From Nymphaea colorata (Eukaryota > Streptophyta > Magnoliopsida > Nymphaeales > Nymphaeaceae), in the NCBI RefSeq assembly GCF_008831285.2, contig NC_045140.1, positions 6,754,505-6,818,504 on the forward strand: DNA of 64,000 bases, in the 5' to 3' direction. Below are positions 33,443 through 44,580 of the stretch, one piece after another. Position numbers and translations under genes: made by a program. Within the stretch, counting starts at the first letter, position 1; each line of letters opens with the position of its first letter. The notes below the pieces were generated by a model that worked only from the letters and a program-made list of their open reading frames with translations, did no database searches and was not told the DNA's origin.

Positions 33443-36400
33443 ACCATATCAATTTTCTCATCAATACATATTGGCTAGCTAGTACACACCATTGTCTATC
33501 GATTGATATTCACTTATATTTCAATTTTTTAATTCAAAAATTAATTTAAAATATTTTTAATTGATTTAAAAAGAAAAAAATGGAAAGTATATATCGATGT
33601 TACCGACGTTAAGATAATCAATCATTGAAGTTTTCAACTTTAGCTGCTGATCTCTCTCTCTCTCTCTCTCTCATCCTATTAAAAATAGCAAGTACTGAGA
33701 TGGGTGGCCTTCCTTGTGTTGCATTTTTTGGTTTCCTTTTTCTTATATCACTGTCTGCCTCCCTTTACCATTTTTTAAATTTTTTGGCTTACTAAACTAT
33801 TTCTTATAATCAAAAAGTAATTTTCTTGTTACAAGCCTCACTTTCACAAAAGCTATATTAGCAATGACTTTAAAAAAAGGTGTTACTCTAAAAGCAAAAA
33901 GTTCAGTCATAATATTTTGAGCCGACATACTGAAAATGAGAGGAGAAAAGAAGGATAGTATACAGTTTATTAACAGATAGCATTGAAAAAAAAAATTGTA
34001 GCCAACCAGATACAAGAGCAATGCACTCAGTGCATGTCTATCTGATCCATTTTATTTTGGTTTTATTGGATTCCCCATGGGTTTGCTTTTATCAGTTAGA
34101 ATCGAGCCCTTTTTAATTTTTTTTTTAGTTTCAGATTGGAGATCCAAATTGTTTATAAAGCCCTACTTAAGTGCACGTGTAGTTCATTTCGAATTAGTTG
34201 ATAATTTTTAAGAAGACCCTAATTGTTCTTGTTGATTTCCTTCATTATTTTCAATTCAATTCTTGGTTGCTTCATGATTCTACTAGTTGATCGCATGACT
34301 AAAGATAGTTTTCTTTTTTAGATGCTTCAAAGAGTCTTGGTTCGTTTTGTTTATCGCAATGGCGCACAGTCTGAAGAAGAATAATGAGGGCAGGAGAGAC
34401 TTATTTACTTTTAAGTTATTGGATAGATCAGATGAAAAGCACAAAGGATGATTAGAAAAATCTTGAAAAGTGAGCTCTTTCTTAAAATTATCTCGTGGGG
34501 TAGTTCTGAAAAGGTAGATCTTTGCTAAGTTATCTTAATTTCATATTCACTTCTTTGAGTTTCCAAGCAGGTTATTTATTATGAGCTTTCATCGTCGCAG
34601 GTGAAATGTCACAACACCCAAGTCATACTCATCGGTTTTAATAAGAACCGATCATAGAAACATCACATCAATGCTTTTTAGCAGCTTGTGTCATTAAAAA
34701 AAAGTATTTGAGGGCACCATTGATTCTGTCTCTACTTTTAGACCTTGTTTGCTTTCATCTCCATTGTCTTCTTCCTTATGGTCAAATGAGCATATACATG
34801 ATGATGTTCGTGATTCGGAACCTTTTTGATTTCTGGACGTCGTTGAACGACATGAGATCGTAGACTTCCATTATTTTGGCAGGATGGGTAGGGAGGAATG
34901 TTTATCCCATTGCTTTACAAGAAAGCGGAGCCCCCACCTTCTCCTCCATCCATCCATATTGGCCCATACTTGCTTTTAGTACCTTGGGTGTTGCCCCTAA
35001 TTCGCTTCAATTTATGCACTAGTGGCCCTTCTTTTTATAGCATAAATTAGAAACTAGCTGCCTAACAGCTCTCGACCCAAGTCGTTTCCCCAACCTCCAC
35101 ATGAATAACTTCACTCACTTTGATAGTAGGAGTTGCAAACTGAAGAAGAAGCTCAAAGCCCAATACAACCCCTATGCTAATTAGATGTCCAAATCAATAA
35201 GATTTCCTAACGAAAATTTAAAGAATCAGAGTATAATTGGTAGAAGCAAACATTATCCGTAGGTGAAGTCCAAGTCGACCCACCAATTAACCCGATAGAA
35301 AATGCATATATGACTTGAATTTTTTCATTTTAGAAGAAAACAATTAGGTGATTCATTGTCTCCATCGCACACATGAAGAATTTGTGAACATACTCAAGTC
35401 GGTTGCTCCTACCGTTACAGGTGAAAGGTCGCAACACCCAAGGTGCCTTTGTACCCATGGTCATTTCAGAATCCATATTTGATAGTTAATGTTAAAGACA
35501 ACAAAAGATTATTGTTTTACACTCTAAAAAAATTATATAAATTGTACTTAAATTTGTCAATACGGTTAGGTTTCCTTTGACTGTTAACATTAATAATTAA
35601 ATTTATAATGACGCATAGATAATTACTTTAGATATATATTAACAAAAAGCTAACTTTTATGGATATAATATTCAATTATGTGAACATATTAATGAATATC
35701 TACTTCAATAAAATTGAATCTGTCTTCACCAAGGTTTTTCCTTGTTACATTGATCCGGCTGCCAACTCACAGCACAAGACCTCGAAAGCAGGAGGAATGG
35801 GGGACCTTCAGACTTTCTTGTGGTAGTGGGTTGTTAACCTCTTGCTCACTCAAAGGGAGGGAAAGGTGAAAGAAAATTAAGCCCAAAAGTGCGTTTATAT
35901 GGAAACCATGCATATTCCACCAACTATTGTTGCAAACATGATTTTCAATCATATCCTGTATGCGACTTTCACCTGAGCCTAGAAATTGATAAACTGGGTC
36001 CAAACATATTCACCTGTAGTTGTTAGGTGAACAGATATCATTTTTGAAGCAATTCGATCATATATCTGATCTAAATTTGATCCATTGACATCCTTGAACT
36101 CGTGCTCGTGCCTCTTTTTCAACATTGTCAGGTATCTTAACAAAAATGTTCATGCGTGAAGAATAAATCAACATGAGCTCGGTTTGGTTTTACTATTTTC
36201 AATTCATGAAGCAGAGTCCAAGCATGCATTTTCTGTTGACATGGTTAACTCCCAGTTGTATTTCCATTTGCTCTTGGTGCGGTCACATGGAAACACGAAT
36301 ATAAATACAGGCATCCAATTACTTGTATATAAAAAGTACCTGTACTGTAATCAATACAGTCATTGTACAAAAAGTAATATGATATTTCTATATTTGTATC

Positions 36401-37429
36401 TTGATGGCTTTATTTGTGATTCTAGGTCGATCAAAATTTATAAAAATTAATAAAACAAAAAGGCTTTTTAAATAATTTAAACACAAACAAATATGACAAT
36501 GCCCGTTGATGCAATTGTGCTATATTTTATGGCCTCCATGAGAAGTGATCAGTGTCTAAAGAGTGTTTAGAGAGATTGACTTGAATTTATCAGGTAAACA
36601 CTAAACCAATGAAGAAGAAAAAGGCTCAAATGAGAGGTTAAGGTACAGTATTAAGGAAGGGGCTATTTGGAAACAGTAATAGGATGTTACCATTCCATGT
36701 ATCTGCCTCAAGAATTTGGGTAGTTTTATACAATACTTTTTAAAATGTTTCATGAATCTGTCTCAATTTTTAAGACAGATACATAAAATAGTAACATCCT
36801 ACTATTGTTGCCAAACGACCCTAAAGCGAATTGTTTCGACTGGCCGTCAAATTTTATATAATTGGATCCGTATTCAGAACTTGTTTTTGAAAATTGAATT
36901 TGGAACCGACTAGCAAAAGATCTAGAAATATAGATGGTTTGGATGGAGGTGAAATCTAGCTAAGGGTGTTCATGAATTGGATTCAGATCAGATATTCAAC
37001 GGCACTGCTTGAAAAGAGTGGGATATGAGGAAAATATTCACATCCAGATAAGACGTTTGATTCGTTGATTTCAGAGCTAGAAAGAAACGTTAAGGTAGAA
37101 CATATGATCTCCAAATTCAGCAGTTTCCAGCATTCTCCGGTAAAAGGTGAAATGAAGTGCCAGAGAACATACATGTGATGTTAACTCTAAGAATGCTCTT
37201 GTTATTCTAAGAGCTAGTACTTTATGCACATATAACCTTTTTCCATTCCAAATTTTTGGAATACTTAGATAGAATATGAGCTTCGAAACAGATTCATTTG
37301 CATCCCTAATCTAATTCAGTGTAGATTTTATTAAATCAAATATGGGTGAATCAAACTCCATATTTTCATCGTGTTTGTCCCCGTGATCCGGTGGTTGAAT
37401 TTTTGCTGAAATTTCTCTCTTTAAAAGAG

Positions 37430-37656
37430 GTGTTTGATAGCATTGGATCTGAGATCTAAAATGATTTGAAACCATTGAGAATCTTGAATCGACCGCTTTA
37501 AGGTTACAAACCGTTTTATCTAACCTCAAATGTGAGATTTTGACCACAAAATGAAAATATGATCAAATCATTTTTTCTACATGGTGGTAAAATCAGATGT
37601 TTGTTTACACTTGGGTCCTACCAAAAGGAAATCTTAGATTTGAGGCAATCAAATAC
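37430..37656. mobile_element. Putative MITE, GTGTTTGATTGC family, copy 2
   Basis: A 227-bp unit starts GTGTTTGATAGCATTGGATC and ends GAGGCAATCAAATAC, so the ends are short inverted repeats (GTGTTTGATAGC / GTATTTGATTGC). It shares internal order with the copy at 33212-33442. Confidence 0.55.
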
Positions 37657-38700
37657 AACTGACACCTTGTTTGAATGGAGGAAAAGGGAGTGAAAGGGAT
37701 AGATGAAAAAAAGAAAAAGGAAAAGAATGAAAGGGAATGAGAAACGAAGGAAAGGAAAAAAATGAAAAGAAAATTATGATTATAAAAACTTGTTTGAATA
37801 GAAAGGAAAGAAAAGAAAAATGAGAGAAGGAAATATAAGTTTGGTTTAGAATGATGCCCTTAATACTTTAGAACTTATTATCCATGTAAAAATATTTTGT
37901 ATTCAGCCATATGGTTTGATTCAAGAGTGCTAAGTGTCAATCTATTTTAAACTATTCTATGTATAGCTTAACGTTTTTGTTTTACTTATTTTTGTTTGTT
38001 TTTTAAAAATAATTTTTAAATATTTTATCACCTAATTTTCTAGTTTAGTAGAAAATTAACAATAAAGATAAGCTTTAACAACACAAATATCCACGATACA
38101 TGGTACTAAAACTATTAAGAAAATAAAGAAATTATTAAGCCGCTCTAGTCTTCTAGAAATAGCCATATAGGCCAGTGAGTTTAGGGAAATGCAACACTTC
38201 ATACTCATTTTGATAATTAATTCACGCTTATTTTTGTATTTATTGTAGATTTATTAATAGTACACAATAATGATAACTGTACTTGAAATTAAAAGAGCAA
38301 ACTAAAACATTGTTCAGATAGAAACTTATTTAAAAAATAAATAAATAAAGACAAGGACTCTGGGTTGCATATGTGGTATTGCTCAACACCCATATGCACG
38401 TCATCCAAAATAGAAGGGCAAGATGCATCTTTCCTTTTTTTTTTTTTTATCGAGTGCATCGTTCGTCATATAAAATACAAACTCTTTTTCTTCCCAATCT
38501 CTTCATTTTTTAAAGAAATTCGGAGATTCCTTTTCCTCCCAATTTTTCCATTTTTAAAGGAATTCAGGAGATTCTTTCCATTCCTTTCTTCCTCTAAGAG
38601 CTTCTTAATGAAAATAAATTTGATGATCTTAAATGACTTCTATAAATTCAATTTCTAGTAAGAGAACTCTATAGGGAATCTGGATTAGATATAGATTCCG

Positions 38701-39207
38701 AATTGGCATATCCGAACCACATGCATCCCTAAAATTTCCACCGCTAAATGGAGGAGAAGGGCAAAGGGATTCTGAAAGGGACCGAAGTGTTCCGTGGCAG
38801 GAAGGAAGGTGGATGCCACCTGGGTGGTCCTCTTGCTAGAGATGGGAAGAAGTGGTTCTTCCTGGGATCAAAAGGGATAGTAGTGGTAGGGCCAGATCCG
38901 GTCGCCACCACCATTTTCCGTTGTCACCATCTCTGTCAATAGGCGGTAAGAAACGGAGGCGTTGAACTTGGCGGTGGGGACTGTACCCACCAAACCAAGA
39001 GGCGTCCGAAAAAGGGCTACCCCAGAAAAAGTGCAGCCCGATAATTTCAGACCGCCGAGCAAATCTTAGCGGTAGGCCCTCCACGGCTCCTTCCCACACA
39101 TTTTAAGGCAGTCACTCTTTCCTCACATTCTCCAACGATATCATCAGGCGATGGAGTCGATTAGACGGACACCCACCTCCCTACTTTGAATAAACGACTC
39201 TGTCTTC
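38701..39207 (+). promoter_or_regulatory. G+C-rich upstream region of GCH1
   Basis: The base composition rises sharply compared with the preceding 6 kb. Open frames on both strands (38748-38942, 38836-39099) show no domain and probably reflect the G+C content. It lies within 600 bp of the GCH1 start and likely contains promoter sequence. Confidence 0.4.
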
Positions 39208-39214
39208 TATAAAA
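39208..39214 (+). promoter_or_regulatory. Probable TATA box of GCH1
   Basis: TATAAAA lies 79 bases upstream of the ATG at 39293. That would place transcription start near 39240 with a short 5' UTR. Confidence 0.5.
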
Positions 39215-39292
39215 TCCCGCCAACCATCTTCTTTTGATTAGGCATTTGTTCGTTATTGGGTGTTTTGGAGGTGGGATTCCTAGCAAACAGGG

Positions 39293-42068
39293 ATGGGTGC
39301 CTTGGACGAGGGATGTTTTGAGGTCGATGTGGGGAACGATGTGAAGCTAGGGATCATGAGTGTGTGTGAGGATCTGGATGACGGAGAAGAAGTGTTAGAG
39401 GAGGATGGTGGGATTGCTGTTATTGAGGATGCCGTGAAGGTGCTGCTTCAGGGTCTTGGTGAAGATGTCAATAGGGAGGGACTGAAGAAGACTCCCCTTC
39501 GCGTTGCGAAGGCGCTTTGCGATGGGACCCGAGGTTGTTTTCCTTCTCTTATTGTTTGTCTCTTTGATTAATTTGGAGATTTGGTTACTGCACTGAATAA
39601 GCTTAGGGGTTGTCGTCATATAGAGAACTCGTTAACTGCCAATCGAGGTCAGATGGTTATGGCCATCTTTTTTCCTTCATGTCGTGCTCCTGATTTATAC
39701 AAATCTGGGTATGTGTGGCAGTTTTTTAAGGTGTAAGATCCCGAAAAGATGGAAATTGTGTGGAAATCCTTTTTTTTTTTTTTCTTGTTGGTATATTCTG
39801 TTTTCCATTAACTGAACTGATGAGGATTAAATAGATCATGTTGACGAATCAAGATCAGCTGTCGCTGGTTATGGTTTCGGATGCTCGGATGCATTATTTG
39901 TTGGAGAGCTTCCATATGGTTGCCGTCTTAATGCGTTCATTTTTTTCCTGCACTGCGGATCGCATGGCGCTTTATGGACATTATATCTTCATCTCATGTG
40001 GGGGTATTCTGTACTTTATGAATTTGTCGTCGCTTCTTGATGCTATTTTTTATGTCGACTTGATCAATTACTCTGACTTACTAAGACGAGTTATTTACCA
40101 AGTCTTCATACGCTGAAACTTCCATTTAATATATTCTGAAATATCTCCCACTGGAATGATGTTTTAGTATTCGTTTCCCGCAGTGATGTTTCCTTTGTTG
40201 AGAATTTTATACTACTTGATAATTCAAGAAGGCAGAGCTGACAGCTGCAGGATTTGATGTCTACTGAATCCCAGCTGAACAGATGGGTCAAATTGAATAT
40301 ATGTGGTTAGTACATCGGAGAGGCGACTATTGATGCCTTCTCTCCGAGCTTCATAATACTGATATTATCCTTCTACTTGAGTCACGGGATTGCTGGTGAT
40401 TGCTTTAGGCTCTAGAGAGATATGTACGATGTGAAAAGTTGTCTTCTAACGGTTAAAGTTATGTGAAGTTTCGTATGGTGCCAATAATCTTATTCATATT
40501 TAAACTTCAGATGGATTGTCAAGAAGATGACAGCATTAGTGAGCTTGAAAGCAACATGAGTTTCTTTTATTTCTTTTAACTCTTTGATAGCTATGTATGC
40601 CAAGTTACTAATTCAGGTAACTTTGCTGTGGCCATAATTTTGAGATTATGACGGCTGTATTTTTTAACATGAGCACGGTAGCCTCTCCACTGAAACACTG
40701 TGCATGGTGTCTTTTCTGGCAACTTAGGATAGTTTGCATGCTTACATAGGTCTTAACTTTCAACCGTAGCTTGAAACTGTGCTAATTGAGACTGTAATTT
40801 GTTTCTCAGGTTATAAACAAAAGGTGAAGGACATAGTTGATGGTGCCTTGTTTCCAGAAGCTGGTGTGGATAGCAGAATTGGCCATGCAGGAGGAGCTGG
40901 TGGTCTTGTGGTTGTCCGTGGTCTTGACCTCTTCTCTTACTGTGAATCATGCTTGCTTCCTTTCAAGGTCCGTTGCCATGTTGGTTACATCCCATCGGGA
41001 CAACGAGTCGTAGGACTGAGCAAGCTGTCAAGGGTTTCAGATGTCTTTGCCAGGAGGCTGCAAAATCCCCACAGACTTGCTAATGAAATCTCGGCTGCAT
41101 TATATAACAGCATCAGGCCAGCTGGTGTTGCTGTTTTCCTGCAGTGTTGGCATATTCAATTTCCAGAAGAGGAAGATGGACATGCTCAGGTTTTCTCTTC
41201 AGAAGAGATGCATGGGTGGAAAGAAGTTCCCGTTCGTGCTGGTTCTGGTGTTTTTGAAGATGAAAAGAGTAATGTTTGGACTGATTTTTCTGCGCTTTTG
41301 AAATTCAAGGGTGTCAACATAGAGAAAGCCCAAGTGAAGCAGCCCGTCTACCAGTCATGGTGCATCGCTGGGTCCAAGGAGTTGTGCAATGGGCATGGTG
41401 CCAAAAATGGCTTCAATTCGAGAAATGCAACTAAGCCTGGTGGAACAAATCAATCAGCCATGACTTCTGCAGCCATTTCAATACTCCATGCACTTGGTGA
41501 AGATCCTTCAAGGGCTGGGCTTGCAGGCACTCCACATCGATTTATTCAGTGGCTGACAAATTTTAAGCGATCAAGCTTAGAGTTAAAGCCGAGCCTCTTT
41601 GGTAACCCAAATTCGGGTTGGCAAAGTCATAATGGAAATGGAAAAATCAAGAATCTTGGAAATGGTTACATGAGCAATCTATGTTCCGAGCTGAACTTGC
41701 CATTCTGGTCACAGTGTGAGCACCATCTGCTCCCTTTTCAGGGTGTGGTGCACATTGGCTACATAGCCGATGAGGAGCAGGTAGTTGTAGAAAGGTCCTC
41801 CATGCAGTCTCTGGTACATTTCTATGGATACCACCTTCAAGTTCAAGAAAGGCTAACAAGACAGATTGCAGAAAGTGTTTATTCTGTCTTCAGTAGAGGG
41901 GTTATTGTGGTCGTGGAAGCCAACCATATATGCATGATTTCTAGAGGCATTGAGAAGGTGGGGAGCAGCACTGCTACAATTGCAGTGCTTGGTCACCTTG
42001 CTTCTGATTCTGAAGCCAAAGCCAAGTTTCTTCAAACCGTTTCCAAGAGGTCCGCATCAGGCAGTTAA
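39293..42068 (+). CDS. GCH1: GTP cyclohydrolase I, tandem-domain plant type, 2 exons
   Basis: Converts GTP to dihydroneopterin triphosphate, the first step of the pterin branch of folate synthesis; the plant enzyme acts in the cytosol. Exons 39293-39533 and 40810-42068 join at Gly81 (GT-AG, 1276-bp intron) to give 499 aa. Two GCH-I domains follow each other. The N-terminal one (about 45-200) has 'LLQGLGEDVNREGLKKTPLR', CESCLLPF (C125, C128) and 'PSGQRVVGLSKLSR'. The C-terminal one (about 295-490) has 'LGEDPSRAGLAGTPHRF', CEHHLLPF (C383, H386), 'LQVQERLTRQIAE' and 'HICMISRGIEK' (C455). The Zn ligand set is complete only in the second half. In the first, the His position is Cys128 and the third Cys is Gln197. 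Degenerate halves acting together are the known plant arrangement. No transit peptide is evident. Length is slightly above the usual 460 or so, mainly in the inter-domain linker. Confidence 0.96.
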
Positions 42069-42799
42069 ATTGCCCTCCACAAACCAAAGAAGGGAATATC
42101 TGGACTTTATTCTCATCAGATATTCGTCTGAGATTTGCTGTTCCTGCTGCCCTTTTCCACCTTGTCATGGCTAGAGAGGGGCACGGAATGGCTTAGCAAA
42201 GTCTTCGCTTCATTATGTAGGCTTCTTTTGGAAATCTGCCGGGCAATTAAATTCTTCTTTTCGGTGGGTAGTTCTCATTTTAATATATCAATTCCAAGCG
42301 TAGTCAGTTATTTATTGGTTTCAGTTAACATCTCAATGGATGAAGGAAACCTGGAAAAAAGCTTTGAATCGGAATTTCCTATTATGGAGCTCACATTGGT
42401 TAAGTAGCTTATGTCAACCAAGTTCTTTTTCCCCAACCCCATCTCCCGAAGAATCACGAATATTATGCTTCTCTCAACCATTTTTACCCGCAAAGAAAAA
42501 TTGCATCATGTACGAGTTCTATTCTGACGTTACCAAAAATCGTATGTTGTGGATAACCGCAACTACAGTTTCATTACACATGGGTCTAGTTCTGGAACTA
42601 GACAGCAGTTCCTTAGACAGATCATGATCTAACTCTGATTTGGTATTTGCCAGATATGGCATAATCAAGTGGGTTCTCCTTCCCGAATGTCTGCATGATT
42701 TGTTTGGAAAGATCATTACAGGCTCCTCGATGCATACGCACTGTTTTTGATACAAACTTTGCCTAAAAATGAGGCAGTTGCCTCCAAATTAAGAGGTCG
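42069..42799. other. GCH1 3' UTR and spacer
   Basis: No supported gene. Open frames on both strands overlap one another and carry no domain. Confidence 0.45.
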
Positions 42800-44580
42800 T
42801 GCTGAGCGGAGGTGAGGTGCATGAGTTGGAACCCATGGACATGGGAAGATCGTGGGCGTCGGTACAGTCGATGGCTCACCGGAAAATCTAGAGACCTCTC
42901 CCTTCCGAAGGTGTGCAAGTCGGGCAATGGAAAATCTAGGCTATTTGTCCCCAAAGATGCATACTCTAAACTATGTAAACCCTTCCTTTACTCTGCAATT
43001 CATACTCTTGCTGGAGGGTTTTGGGAAAGGTAGATTGGATTACTCTTATATCTTCTACTCCTTGCTTCGATTGTGGCGTAGGATTCCAGACCTTCGATTT
43101 ATTTCACTTGGGAAAGGGCTGTTCATGATAAAAGAGTTTCCTCTGAAGCCGATTTAAAAGCTCATTACGTCCACTGGGCGGCGGTACTTGGGATCAGACT
43201 TCTCATCACCAATAGATGGCCACCTGGTATGCCCATGAAGATTGAGAACTCGAGTAGGGTTTGTATTTAGATTCGTCTTCCTGAGCTCTCGATCGAGTTT
43301 CGGAGTCCTAATGTCTTCAAAAGCCTTGCGGTAGTAGATATTGGGGTTTGTGTTAATTGAATCGGATGGTTACAGGAAAGATTTTTTACAGTATGGCTTT
43401 GTCAAAATCAAGGTTAAAGTGCCACTTGGATTCCAACCTGTGTCTAAAATTGAAGTAGAAATTGAAGAAGGAAGAGTGATGATTCAGTCTATTGAATACG
43501 AACGGAAGTCGAATACTGCTTTAAATGTAGTTCTACCAACCTATGTCATCCCTCAGAGAAGAGGAAGGCGGTGAAGAAAAGCTTTATCGAATGCATGGAG
43601 TCCAGTCAAAAGGCCTCAAAAGGTTTTTGTTCTCTTGCAATCCTAAACAGGGTGTAAAGAATCTATCTGCCAATAGATTTGACTGCTTCAGAAGATCGAA
43701 AATCAAGGTGAAGTTTCACCACTGCAGCAAGAAGCCTAATGCGACAAATTCCCAAGTATAATGGGCTAGAAGAACCGTCGCTCTCCATGCGGAGAGGTTC
43801 AGGGCAGTGAGGCGCAAGAGAATTCTGGGGCTCATGTAGAGGAGATTCCCATGGAGGTTTGTTTGGATTTGGCTACTCGTTTCTTTCGGGGAGGCGACAA
43901 CCTTTCCTTTGATGGGAATGGGATCCATCGTAGCATCAACAGGCAGGGAGTGAACAATGTCACGAGTAGGATCAATGGATGCTTCGTTTCCAAAGACTGA
44001 GCAGCTAATCACCAAGTAGCTTTCAGCCTAGAGGTGCTCCCCAGAACCACTTCAGACCACAGTCCCTTTGATCTTCTGCGCCAGCAAGCTGCAGGTTCAG
44101 GCTTGGGGTAAAACTCCCTTCTGCCGCTTCCCTTACTGGGCAAAAGGAGGTGAGGTTGAGATGGGATGGTTAACTCAGCCTTGAGGTTGTCCCATGATAC
44201 GCTTGATTTTGAAGCTGGAGGCTGTTCGCGCTAGACTCAAGGATTAGTCGCAACATGGTCCCAATGACCTTCAATGCCTCATTCTCATCAAACAAAATGA
44301 ACTTAAAATTTGGCAACACAAGGCGGAGGAGGGGGATCAGGAGGCCATTGTCATAGATACTGGCTTCAAGATACAGCTCACTACCCTCCTCAGGTTGGAG
44401 GAGCGCCTGCGGCGGCAAAAATGATGGTTGAGTTGGCTTCAGGAATGTGTCCTAAATGCGTGCTTCTTTCTTCCATTTGTGAGAACCACATTACTGCGAT
44501 ATGAGATGGCGATGAAGAAGTGGAAGAACTACCTCGCTTGTTTGAGATCAGCTCTCGTTACTTTCGATACCGTTTGGAGA
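42800..44580 (+). pseudogene. Degenerate LINE: ORF1 (DUF4283-like) and start of ORF2
   Basis: The + strand frames form a plant L1-type ORF1. They run from 'KVCKSGNGKSRLFVPKDAYSK' through 'LDYSYIFYSLLRLWRRIPD' and 'ISLGKGLFMIK' (a DUF4283-like block), then 'RLPELSIEFRSPNVFKSLA', then 'YGFVKIKVKVPLGFQP' with 'IQSIEYER' before the usual knuckle. Near 44380-44560 a different segment resembles the stretch just ahead of LINE RT ('LRLEERLRRQK', later 'FFHL'). The endonuclease is mostly missing, and stops and frameshifts are frequent. It is oriented like the adjacent GCH1 gene but is not part of it. Confidence 0.7.

Larger units (their letters stand above)
32323..38700. other. Gene-poor A+T-rich region
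   Basis: No supported gene over 6.4 kb; the longest frames are under 100 codons and none shows a domain. It contains a 140-bp-spaced direct duplication (32714 and 32854), a (TC)n tract (33653-33672), a pair of related MITEs (33212-33442 and 37430-37656), and a short repeated motif 'caggtgaaa.gtc.caacacccaag' at 34601 and 35418. Confidence 0.5.

Noticed and set aside
38748-39099. Possible small genes upstream of GCH1
   Set aside because: Frames overlap on opposite strands, show no domain and sit where the promoter is expected.
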